A stretch of 64,000 nt of DNA. Origin: Dactylorhiza incarnata. Lineage: Eukaryota; Streptophyta; Magnoliopsida; Asparagales; Orchidaceae. The DNA is taken from the NCBI GenBank assembly GCA_033032865.1, contig JAWHQI010000170.1, forward strand, positions 1,237,001 to 1,301,000. Reading direction: 5' to 3'. Positions 1-8,658 of this stretch are shown in pieces. The notes beneath the pieces were generated by a model that was not told the origin of the DNA, ran no database searches, and saw nothing but the letters and a program-made list of their open reading frames with translations. Position 1 is the stretch's first letter. Each line of letters starts with the position of its first letter. The translations under genes and the position numbers were made by a program.

Positions 1-1550
1 TCCTCCTATTTAAAACAAATAGCTAACCAGTGCAGTATAATTAGCTAAGGGATAGTTTGAGGCTTTTATTGTTGGATTCTAAAATTAGCTAAGGGGTATA
101 TAGTTTGAGTGCGTGGAGACGGTTGGAGATGGAGATACAATAAAGTTCTTAAACTTCATGAAGTTTTGAGAGTTTTCAAATGGAGGTTATTCAAATAAGC
201 AAAAATATAGCATGTGTTTTTTCAAAAACGCAACGAAGAAAAAAATGCTCAGACAAACGGAGCCTAAGGACCCTTTTGACACGGCGGTGGCGGTCGTGAG
301 CGTGGTGGTAAGAAACTCTATCCACTTTTATGTTCAAAATTAGTTTTTTTTGGTGGCGTTCATAAATTTGTCATGTCAAACATATATTTTATGATGGTAG
401 CGTTTTGGTTCAAACTCCTCGGAGCAAAACTGTAGAGCAAAACATGCCCTAAGTCTTTATCTCTCCTAAGTATGCAATTTCATCCCCTGCCTAGTAATGT
501 TGTTAGAAAGGCATGATGTTTTTGGGCTGTGTTGTACAACCAAGAATTTGACAAAACATTAATTTAGGCATATAAATTCATAATGGTTTCAATTAAATTG
601 TACACATTTGGATGAAATTGAATAACCACTTGAGAGAGAAAATTGATTAAAAATAACAAACAATTGAATTAGATAGATGAAGAAACTGGATAAAACCTCA
701 GGCGGCGCTGCTCCTAAGAAAATCAAGAACAAAAGATGTTTAAATCCTAATATGAAAGATATGTACGTGTTTGATCACTAATTAATCACCCTCAATAATT
801 TTATCTCAACTATTTGGGGCCGGCTTTATGAATCATAATTTTGCACTCGCTCATGTAGAATGGTGTCTCGTGTGTAAAACATGCGTATTATAACATGTAT
901 AATGGCATTTTTATACGTATTTTGGGAGATTGATTTTTCCAACGGGAGTCTATTCAAACAGACAAAGAATAGCATTTACATTTTTTTGAAAAAAACGCAC
1001 AAACAAATGAAATTCAAGTTAAAAACATGGCCAACACTTAAAAAATTGAAATCAGGAAAAAAAAGGTAGAAGTTCACTGGCACGGATACCTGCTGTGGTG
1101 GATGAAAATGCAGCAGTTATAGTTGATAGGATAAATATCTTCTATTTGCTAGCGCAGCTACAGAATTAGCATGGACCTGCAAAAGAACAAAAAACAAATT
1201 GTTGAATCGATAAAATCTATAAAAGCTAGATCAACAGAGTTGAACAATAGGAAAGATTCATGGAAATCCATAATCTATAACTTCTAATATAGATACCGTG
1301 TAGGGGCGTAGCAACGACACCATGGCCGAGAGGAATAGCTTTGGCGTCGGACAGGAGAACAGCAGCACGAGGATCTCAATATACCTTGAGTAGCCCTTTG
1401 CTTCTCCGTGTAGGGGCGTAGCAACACTTGCTCCTCCTCGAGGGCCTTGTTCTTAGTCAGGATGTTGTCGACAGCAACGAGGAAGAGCGGAGGAAGAGCT
1501 TTGGCGACGGCGAGCAGTGCGTCGGAGAGGAGAACAGCAGTACGAGGAGA
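1..1550. other. AT-rich intergenic DNA, no gene recognised
   Basis: No coding region, RNA gene or complete mobile element could be recognised. Short ORFs here (for example near 881-1069) have low-complexity composition and no family resemblance. From about 1290 the sequence becomes GC-richer and contains internally repeated pieces (see the repeat entry), probably older element debris into which the copia element inserted at 1551-1555. Confidence 0.6.
1296..1550 (+). repeat. Short diverged duplications flanking the copia insertion site
   Basis: The 20-mer CCGTGTAGGGGCGTAGCAAC occurs at 1296-1315 and 1406-1425. A segment from about 1432 (beginning CTCCTCCTCGAGGGCCTTG) recurs in diverged form from about 21530, beyond the copia element. 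About 65-70 bp can be aligned, including TTGTTCTTAGTCAGGATGTT and GAGGAAGAGCGGAGGAAG. Before the copia insertion these formed a tandem set of roughly 100-bp diverged units. The origin is unknown. Confidence 0.6.
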
Positions 1551-1555
1551 ACAAC

Positions 1556-2225
1556 TGTTAGATTTTTGAAGTGAGCTGTCGCCCGACGACAGTGGCTGTC
1601 GCCCCAGCGACAGCTGGCGAGTATCCTACTCGCCGCCGAGTAGGCTTTTGCCTATAAATAGAGGGGTACCCCCCCTAAAGATGACCAATTCTGAAAATGG
1701 CGAGCATAGTCATCAGAAGTGGCGAGTATCATCAACTATGAGCGAGTTAGAGATACCAGAGCGCTACCTGGCGAGCATCGGACTTGGAGCGAGTTCGACG
1801 AGCTCCCTTGAGCGAGTAGCGAGTACTGGAGATATCGCCCGACGACAGCCGATATCGCCCAGGCGACAGCGAAGAAAGCGAGGAAGCGTGCGCGACGAGC
1901 GTGCGAGTATCCTGGAGTGCGAGCAACGAGCTTGCGGGTATCTGGAGTGCGAGCAGCGAGCTTGCGAGGATCAGAGATATCGCCCGGCGACAGCCGATAT
2001 CGCCCCGGCGACAGCGAGGAGCGAGTATCACCAGCCTGGTGTGCTCGGGAGAAGAAGCGGACCTTGTCCGTGACCTTGTCTTACCTTCTATTGGCTGTTG
2101 TGATTCAAGTTGGATGCAACTTGTATTCAGCCGTGTTTATTTGTAATTTGGTTGCCTAGTTGGAATATAGCCTTCTTTGTTCATCGTTGGTACACTTGAT
2201 TGGTAGCAAACTCAAAAAATCAACA
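1556..2225 (+). repeat. 5' LTR of the copia element
   Basis: This 670-bp LTR pairs with 20850-21518. A TATA-like CTATAAATA lies at 1652-1660, suggesting transcription starts shortly after it. The U3 part is rich in CGACGACAG/CTGTCGCC inverted motifs, and GAGCGAGTA-type motifs recur downstream of the TATA. The 3' LTR lacks a short stretch present here (around 1960-1970) and has a longer C-run after the TATA. Confidence 0.93.
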
Positions 2226-2243
2226 TGGTATCAGAGCCAGGTT
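2226..2243 (+). other. Primer-binding site (initiator Met tRNA type) of the copia element
   Basis: TGGTATCAGAGCCAGGTT lies immediately after the 5' LTR. It is the standard plant copia primer-binding site complementary to the 3' end of initiator methionine tRNA. Confidence 0.93.
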
Positions 2244-2279
2244 GCTGAAGCAGCGCGTGCTATCGAAGTTCAAGGTTGT

Positions 2280-4251
2280 TGTAACACCCCAAAGATCGTA
2301 GTTCAGCGAGGTAGGCGGAGTGGTAGTGCTGCGCTCGGGATAGGCTAAAAATTCCACATCAGGTCAATGCGCACGACCATTGTCCTCTTCGCGCACGACC
2401 AGTGATCGTGCGCCAATGATCGTGCGTAACCCGCAAGGAATCGGAGTTCTGTCTCGGCTTATCGCACGACCATTCTCCTCTTCGCGCACGACCAGTGATC
2501 GTGCGCCTGTGATCGTGCGCGCTGTTTACCTGCTCTGCGATTTTGAGCGGAGGAGACGATCCGACCGTCCAAATCCTTTGGAATTCGATCCAATGGCTAG
2601 GATTAGTTGCTGGAGGGTCTTAGGGCTTGTGAGAGGAGATTAACCCTCATTCTTTTGAGGCTTTTCTCTCTCCAAACCTAGAGGAAGAAGGAGGCAAGGA
2701 AGAAGAAGGGAGATTCCGCCATTGACGGAGCTCCGGAGCTCCGTTTCGCGAGCCGTTTCCAGATCTGGAGAGTGCAGCCCGGTGCGGTCATCTCCCTCCG
2801 TCTAGAATCCCGGATCCATGGCGAAAAAGAACGCTCCTAGGGTAACGATTCCTTCTCCCGTTGTTTGGACTTGTCTTTTGTCCTCTCCTTCATTTCTCTA
2901 TGCTTGCATGAGGGATCCCTTTCACCAAATGGGTGAAGTGTAGGATTCCCTCAAGTTCTTCGGAACTCCGGGTCGATTGTGTCCGTCCCCGGCATATTGC
3001 ATGTAGAAAATCCGGTAGTCGTGCGGATTTAGGCATTTTGTGTGAAGCCTATTCGTGGCCGTGAGCCCGAATCGGTGATGCTTGGATTGCGACGTTGCAT
3101 TTAGGTTAAGCCTAGAATGCGTACCGGAGAATGACGCCGTGAAATCGTCTATAGTAGTGCGGGATTTAAGTGTAGGCGTCTTGTGAAGATCCTAACGAAA
3201 GCCCCATGCTTTGAGATTGGATGAAGGCAAACCTTCACCGCGAAATTGATGCGGAGCGTATTATACCTCCCTTATTTGAGTATTTGTGAAGCCTAGATCC
3301 TTGTGAAGGGATTAGGTGCGTAGCTTATAATTGTGTAGCACTTGAAAGTGCTAAACCCTTACGGGCCAAGGCGAAGCCGTACCCGCGTCGTGCGATAGAT
3401 CGCGACGATAAGAGCACGGGCAAAGCTAAACCGAACCCGTTTCCATGCAAATCGGCAAGAGGTCCCTACCTCATGTAAGCCGTGCGATCATGGGAGAGGT
3501 CGTGGAAGGTGTTTTACCTAGACCGACCAAAAGCTCTTTTTCCCACCTAAGGCGATGGCCCTTACGGTGGAGTGTTTGTGGAATTGATGTTGTTAGCCTC
3601 ATGCGGTTGTTTAGGCGGTTGTGGGGAACCTTCGGGTGAACCCAACTAACATCATGTGCATACCTAGGTTCCCTCCTTTTTGATGCTCAACCTAGAAGAT
3701 TGAATGTGCTTGAAACCTCACCTTGTGTAGTTGCACTTTCTTTATTTTAGTACTTGTGCTAGTATGGCTTGCTTGTAGGGTAGAATCTCCGCCACCCCGC
3801 GAAAGGGGTGGGGTCGTTATAATTTGGTCAGCTGTGCTGACCGTTACTTTGTTTGCCACCGCTTGGTGGAATGTTCTTATGCAGGTGCAGGTGAGCCTAG
3901 CGGGAAATAGCGGGCGGTGGCCCCTTTTGCTGAGTTGGCCCTTGAAGGCCAGCCTCCCTTTTTAGCTTTCTCATGTATTGCCGGCCTGCGTGCCGATGTA
4001 TGTTTTGGAGTTTTAGTACATTTGTTAAATGTAAAGCCTTAAGGCCATAACTCTATTTCATGGTTTCATTCCTACGATAGTGGACAATTCTAATTGAAAT
4101 GTTAAATCTTTATGCTTCCGCTAGTGTTTAGTATACTCTGTTGTAGTTTCTTTCTGTTTATCACCTTTTAACTCCTAACTAGTGTGGTTAGTATGGCGTG
4201 GGGTCCCGGCCGGACCTACTGTTATATTATTCGTACTGGCAGGGTGTTACA
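2280..4251 (+). repeat. 5' LTR of the gypsy element
   Basis: The LTR is 1,972 bp and matches 15316-17286 throughout. Near its start are several copies of a GATCGTGCG / CGCACGA(C/T) palindromic motif (about 2385-2520). A hairpin CCACCCCGCGAAAGGGGTGG lies near 3793-3812. I did not find a convincing TATA box. Short ORFs here also occur in the 3' LTR and look non-coding. Confidence 0.95.
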
Positions 4252-4254
4252 ATT

Positions 4255-4265
4255 TGGTATCAGAC
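4255..4265 (+). other. Primer-binding site of the gypsy element
   Basis: TGGTATCAGAC starts three bases after the LTR end. It matches the initiator Met tRNA-type site used by plant chromoviruses, although only the first 11 bases fit well. Confidence 0.8.
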
Positions 4266-4474
4266 TTAAGGCGTCGATCCGTAGTTTAGCGAATTCGGGA
4301 CGAATTCCTTTTAAGGGGTGGTGTGCACGGGATGTGCATTCACCTAAAACGACAAAAACTAATAAGAATGTCCACTTAGGAATGGGAAAACATACTTGTT
4401 TGCGGAACCTGAGCGTTCCATGATTGTTGTTTGCTATGTTTTCAGTCACTAAATTGTGTCTTACACGATTATAG

Positions 4475-5698
4475 GCGACTAGAAGTGGTGCGGGGCCGTC
4501 TCAACCCCGTATCACTGCTGAAAGTAGTGGGTCGGCTGAAGTGCCAGCGACCACTCCTCCTGCTGAGATGATCAGGTTAATCGCAGAAGCTGTCTTCGCG
4601 ATGATCAATGCTCAACCGCAAAGGCTTGCACAGCCTGCTACGCCTAATACAGATGCGGCCCCGGTGATCGAACCTGCAGTGGAACCTACGGTGGAACCGA
4701 GGGTTGAGACCCCTGTGCCAGTGGCTGCAGTGGAACCTGCGGTGGTGCAAAGGGTGGAGCGTCCTGTAGAGCGTGTAGTTGTTGCGCGAGCGCGTGATCA
4801 ACAGCTGCAACACTTTCTAAGCTTCCATCCTCCAACTTTCTCGGGGACCGGATCCCCAACGGAGGCGGAGGACTGGCTGTCAACGGTTAGGAAGATTCTA
4901 AGGGCGACAGCAACAGAAGAAGTTATGATGGTCACTTTAGCCACCTTCCTCCTTAACGGAGAGGCAGAGCGTTGGTGGGCTGAACAGGAAGTGCACAAGT
5001 TCGGAGGCAGGGAGATTACCGAGATCACGATAGCGGAGTTCTCAAAGTCTTTTCTTCAAAGGTATATTCCTTCTGCCCAACGCATTGCGTTGCAGAACCA
5101 GTTTCTGAAGTTAACTCAAGGCGACAGCTCAGTGGATGAGTACTTGCACGAGTTCACTAAACTGGGTCGTTATGCGGGGCCTATGATGGAAGACGAAGAG
5201 ACAAAGACGAACAAGTTCTATGAAGGTCTTCGGGATGAGTTGAGGCTGCTCCTTGCAGGCCCTATGACGTTAGGTTTCCAGGTGATGGTCCAAACTGCTA
5301 GATCCCTAGAGTTGGACATGAAGAGGGTACAAGCAAAAGCTGTGGCAAAGAAACCTGAGTTTCATGTGCCGGTCTCTCAGTCCAAGTCAGAGTTCAGAAA
5401 GAACAAAAGGAAGTTCAAACCGGCGGAGCAAAACCGCTCAAATGTTTCGGGAGCAACGACTGTGCGGAGTCCTATCACGTGTTTCACCTGCGGGAAGGTG
5501 GGACACAAGGCCGCAGTGTGTCGAAGTGGTCCCCCGAAGGCAGAAAATCGAGCATTGGACTATGCTCGAGCTGCGGAAAAGGGTAAAGCTGCGGAGTCTT
5601 CGGCTTCCCAGCACATTACTCCGACTCAGCCGAGAGTCTACTCGCTTGGCCAGCAAGAAGCCATACGACAAGCTGATGTTGTCACAGGTATGAATTAA
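4475..5698 (+). CDS. gag: Gypsy Gag polyprotein (unspliced reading ends at 5698)
   Basis: Gag packages element RNA into virus-like particles in the cytoplasm. The frame is open from 4475 to the TAA at 5696-5698. The first in-frame ATG is 4568, but the open frame upstream begins with residues ATRSGAGPSQ preceded by ATAG, one base away from an ATG, so the true start may be a mutated ATG at about 4471. The middle region (about 4800-5330) fits the retrotransposon gag fold, including the ERWWAEQE and FLQRYIPSAQR motifs. A CCHC zinc knuckle with the pattern C-X2-C-X4-H-X4-C lies at about 5480-5521. The last codons before the stop lie inside the proposed intron 5688-5769; splicing would join Gag in frame to protease. 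Confidence 0.88.
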   Translation, partial: ATRSGAGPSQPRITAESSGSAEVPATTPPAEMIRLIAEAVFAMINAQPQRLAQPATPNTDAAPVIEPAVEPTVEPRVETPVPVAAVEPAVVQRVERPVERVVVARARDQQLQHFLSFHPPTFSGTGSPTEAEDWLSTVRKILRATATEEVMMVTLATFLLNGEAERWWAEQEVHKFGGREITEITIAEFSKSFLQRYIPSAQRIALQNQFLKLTQGDSSVDEYLHEFTKLGRYAGPMMEDEETKTNKFYEGLRDELRLLLAGPMTLGFQVMVQTARSLELDMKRVQAKAVAKKPEFHVPVSQSKSEFRKNKRKFKPAEQNRSNVSGATTVRSPITCFTCGKVGHKAAVCRSGPPKAENRALDYARAAEKGKAAESSASQHITPTQPRVYSLGQQEAIRQADVVTGMN

Positions 5699-5769
5699 AA
5701 ATTAGCTTTTGCATAGCTATTTGTGATTATACTGTTGTGCAACTATATGTTTTATTCGTGTGCAATTAG
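5688..5769 (+). other. Candidate 82-bp intron at the gag/protease junction
   Basis: The stretch starts GTATGA, ends TGCAATTAG and is AT-rich with several stops. Exon 1 ends ...GTCACAG with phase 1. Joining it to GCTTTGTCC at 5770 restores one frame reading [17 protein letters not shown], which is the normal gag-to-protease linker of this lineage, where gag and pol are usually a single ORF. Unspliced RNA would end Gag three codons into the intron (G-M-N-stop). No TSD or inverted repeat suggests a small insertion instead. Splicing itself is inferred. Confidence 0.72.
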
Positions 5770-6682
5770 GCTTTGTCCTAATTTTCAACTATCCGGCGAG
5801 AGCTCTATTTGATATGGGTGCATCGCACTCTTTTCTGTCTGAGGACTTCGTGGTGCGAATCGGAGTGCCATCTACCTTCGTAGAGGATAGATTAGAAGTA
5901 GTGCTACCCAATGGATCTCGCATGTCTGCGGATAGGAAGAGCCGTGTGAAGGTGCGGATCGGAAATCAGGATTTCGATTTGGAAGCATCGTTATTACCGT
6001 TAGCTGAATTCGATGTGATCTTCGGCATGGACTGGCTCTCGGAGCAGCGTGCATGCATAGATTGCAATTCTAAGGAGATCACTCTGGGAAGGAATACCGA
6101 TGGAGAAACCACGTTTGCCGGTATGCGAGGAGCGAGCAAGACGCTGATGTCTGCTCTCCAAGTGGTTAAGGCAGTGAGAAAAGGCGCCGAGTTGTTCTTC
6201 ACCTTGTTGGAGACTTCGGAGCCAAAGCCCAGGTTATATGATGTCCCAGTCGTAGCGGAGTACGCCGACGTGTTTCCTAACGAACTTCCTGGTGCCCCGC
6301 CTCATCGGGAGATTGATTTCTGTATCGAGTTGGTGCCAGGTGCCAAACCTGTGGCCCGCTCACCGTACCAGATAGCGCCGAAGGAATTGGCAGAGCTGAA
6401 GGTCCAATTGCAAGAGCTGCTAGAGCAAGGCTACGTACGTCCAAGTTCATCGCCTTGGAGTGCACCGGTCCTCTTTGTGAAAAAGAAGGACGGGAGCTTG
6501 CGTCTATGTATCGATTATCGAGAGCTAAACAAGTTGACCGAGAAGAACCGATATCCGATTCCAAGAATCGATGATCTATTCGACCAGCTGGTTGGGTCGA
6601 CGGTATACTCCAAGCTGGACCTAAGGTCCGGCTATTACCAACTGCGGATAAGGGAATGTGACATTCCAAAGACAGTGTTTAG
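5770..6682 (+). pseudogene. pol: Gypsy pol, first part: protease and N-terminal reverse transcriptase
   Basis: The protease active-site region reads [11 protein letters not shown], with the catalytic Asp at 5811-5813. The following residue is Met (5814-5816) where the family has Ser or Thr. A second protease motif, FGMDWL, follows at about 6024-6041. RT begins around 6300. Motifs include [20 protein letters not shown] and [11 protein letters not shown], the latter with the first catalytic Asp at 6618-6620. The frame is cut after KTVFS at 6682 by the nested element; the open frame that runs on to 6782 reads LTR sequence and is meaningless. RT resumes at 12770 in the matching frame. Confidence 0.93.
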
Positions 6683-7674
6683 TGTACAACCCTGTATTCG
6701 CCGAGTAGGTACTCGAGCCAAGAGGCATTTCGGAACATCGTTCCTCAGCAGGATCCAAGGAAGGGGGCGAGAACCCCAGTAAAGGGCGAGACCAGCCAGG
6801 GGGGCCGCCCCTGGCAGGGTCTCGCCCAGCCCCAGCTAAGGGGCGAGACCAGCCAGGGGGGCCGCCCCTGGCAGGGTCTCGCCCAGCCCCAGCTAAGGGG
6901 CGAGACCAGCCAGGGGGGCCGCCCCTGGCAGGGTCTCGCCCAGCCCCAGCTAAGGGGCGAGACCAGCCAGGGGGGCCGCCCCTGGCAGGGTCTCGCCCAG
7001 CCCCAGCTAAGGGGCGAGACCAGCCAGGGGGGGCCGCCCCTGGCAGGGTCTCGCCCATCCCCAGCTAAGGGGCGAGACCGGCCAGGGGGGGCCTCCCCTG
7101 GCAGGGTCTCGCCCAGCCCCAGTAAGGGGCGAGACCAGCAAGGGGGGGGGGGCATCCCCGGGTCTCGCTCCACCCCAGTTAGGGGGCTCGCCGAGCCCCG
7201 CGAGGTACCCCTCTCGCCCAGTTTTGGGGAAGGTGTCGGTCTACGTTTAGCGCCTCAGAACAGCGGGATTCGGCTATCTGCAGCCCAATCCGAGGGTATT
7301 TTGGTAATTTCGCGGACCGGTTTCTGGCTATTTGCAGCCCAACTTCAGAAATCCTATAAATAGGACCAAGGGGGCACCATTTGGAGGAGATCTCGGATCC
7401 TAGGCTAGCTCTCTCCTTCTCTCTCTCCCTCCCCAAGTCTCTCAGGGGGGTAAGGAGAGGCTCCAGTGGTGCCCAAGCTTAGTAGTGGCTTGGGAGGGGA
7501 AGTTCCAAGGGGACTTCCGGGTATGTGGCGGGACCTCCCCACTAAGCCCTTGGTCCAATTCTTAGTTCCAACACCTCCAACCTAGAGCTCTCCCTTGGGG
7601 GAAGTAAGGGTTGGTCGCCCCTCAGCCTCGCTGAGGGCCCCGAACTCCACAGAGACCAGTTGCTGGTTTCAACA
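6683..7674 (+). repeat. 5' LTR of the gag-only element
   Basis: Matches 11773-12764 base for base in length (992 bp). U3 holds the 57-bp palindromic tandem repeat (6784-7180). A TATA-like TATAAATA lies at 7355-7362, followed by a CT-rich leader (CTCTCTCCTTCTCTCTCTC), consistent with a promoter in the LTR. Confidence 0.95.
6784..7180 (+). repeat. 57-bp palindromic tandem repeat inside the 5' LTR, about 6.5 copies
   Basis: Unit starts lie at 6784, 6841, 6898, 6955, 7012, 7070 and 7127. Each unit is a near-perfect hairpin. GGGCGAGACC pairs with GGTCTCGCCC, and inside it CCAGGGG pairs with CCCCTGG. The last copy ends in a G-run. The period is a multiple of three, so it opens long spurious frames on both strands. 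Confidence 0.95.
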
Positions 7675-7678
7675 TTTA

Positions 7679-7698
7679 TGGTGCGGTGAGCGTGGAGT
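7679..7698 (+). other. Probable primer-binding site of the gag-only element
   Basis: TGGTGCGGTGAGCGTGG starts four bases after the LTR end. The core GTGCGGTGAGC(G/A)TGG recurs at the matching place in both 5' leaders of element H (minus strand, 37711-37727 and 35178-35194). It does not match initiator Met tRNA, and I could not assign the primer tRNA. Confidence 0.65.
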
Positions 7699-7723
7699 GT
7701 GGCCGATTCAAGAAACTCTCAAG

Positions 7724-8527
7724 ATGAGCTCTATGGACGGAGGTGGAGGAAGTTCCGACCCAAGTCACTCACAGCCCCCGGTGGCTGGGGTGACGTTAGA
7801 GATGTTTGAAGACTTCAAGCGGGAGGTCACGCAGGTCTTGCAGGTTACTCTCAGCCGGCAGTCTCGGATGGAGGTGCCAGCAGGGGGAGAGTGGGGAGGA
7901 GACGTACCCCCGCTCCCCCAACAAGGGGGCGAGATCTGGAGGGGGGCGCCCTCCCATCTCGCCCCGCCCCAGCAAGGGGGCGAGATCTGGAGGGGGGCGC
8001 CCTCCCATCTCGCCCTGCCCCAGCAAGGGGGCGAGCTCAGGAGGGGGGCGCCCTCCCAGCTCGCCCCGCCCCTTCTGATCCAGCCGCAAAAGGGGGCGAG
8101 CGGGGAGGCATCCGGCCCCCACTCACCACGCCCCAAAAGGAGTCGAGTGAATGTTGGCAGGCGAGACCACCTTGGGTGGCGGCCATCCGATAGCCCGACG
8201 GGCGCAGAGGCCCGCAAGTCGGCTCCACGAGAGCAAAGAAGGGAGGACTTCAAAAGGAAAAGATCCAACCACCCGAGGTGGAGGCAGGGGCAGAGGACAC
8301 CCCCTCCACCGCCCCAGCAAACCATGGCGATCGGCCAAAGAAGAAGAAGGAACCGCACTGGAGGAAGAAGGGGTATCCGAGTGGGGTTACCTTACTGTGA
8401 CTTCCACGATGAGGAGGGTCACGCGACGTCCGCCTGCCCTGAGTTCTTGAAACTGAAGAAGGCAAGGGATCCAAGGCACCAACATCAACCACCAGGAGAG
8501 GTCGAGGAGGACCAGGCCCGGGAGTAG
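7724..8527 (+). CDS. gag: Gag-like protein of the gag-only element, 267 aa
   Basis: This is the only plausible protein of the element. The ATG at 7724 is the first interior Met in frame; the frame is open back into the LTR (7595) but that part is leader. Visible features are a short N-terminal helix-like segment (TLEMFEDFKREVTQVLQ), a repeated Gly/Pro-rich section around residues 65-120, with motif GGEIWRGAPSHLA two to three times, and a basic Arg/Lys-rich section. At the C-terminus a C-X2-H-X4-H-X4-C motif is formed by C225, H228, H233 and C238. That resembles the terminal Cys/His motif of Tat-lineage gypsy Gag proteins. The capsid region typical of Gag is missing or unrecognisable, so particle formation is doubtful. 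No stop interrupts it. Confidence 0.6.
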   Translation: MSSMDGGGGSSDPSHSQPPVAGVTLEMFEDFKREVTQVLQVTLSRQSRMEVPAGGEWGGDVPPLPQQGGEIWRGAPSHLAPPQQGGEIWRGAPSHLALPQQGGELRRGAPSQLAPPLLIQPQKGASGEASGPHSPRPKRSRVNVGRRDHLGWRPSDSPTGAEARKSAPREQRREDFKRKRSNHPRWRQGQRTPPPPPQQTMAIGQRRRRNRTGGRRGIRVGLPYCDFHDEEGHATSACPEFLKLKKARDPRHQHQPPGEVEEDQARE

Positions 8528-8658
8528 GAGACCAAGTTTGGTCTCCATACTAAGTTTTTTCTGCCTTTAAGCATATGTAACGTAATGTTTCATTTCCATG
8601 TCTAGTGTTCTCGCATGTACTCGGATGGTCAATATAATGAAAGTTTTTCAAAAAATAC
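8528..8658 (+). other. Spacer between gag and the 87-bp array
   Basis: Short AT-rich transition with no ORF or motif, ending in TTTTTCAAAAAATAC just before the first array unit. Confidence 0.6.

Noticed and set aside
881..1069. 62-codon frame near the left edge
   Set aside because: AT-rich, Lys-rich low complexity with no recognisable family.
6621..7173. Repeated minus-strand frames in the LTR
   Set aside because: Products of the 57-bp palindromic repeat; they cross the LTR boundary into RT sequence.
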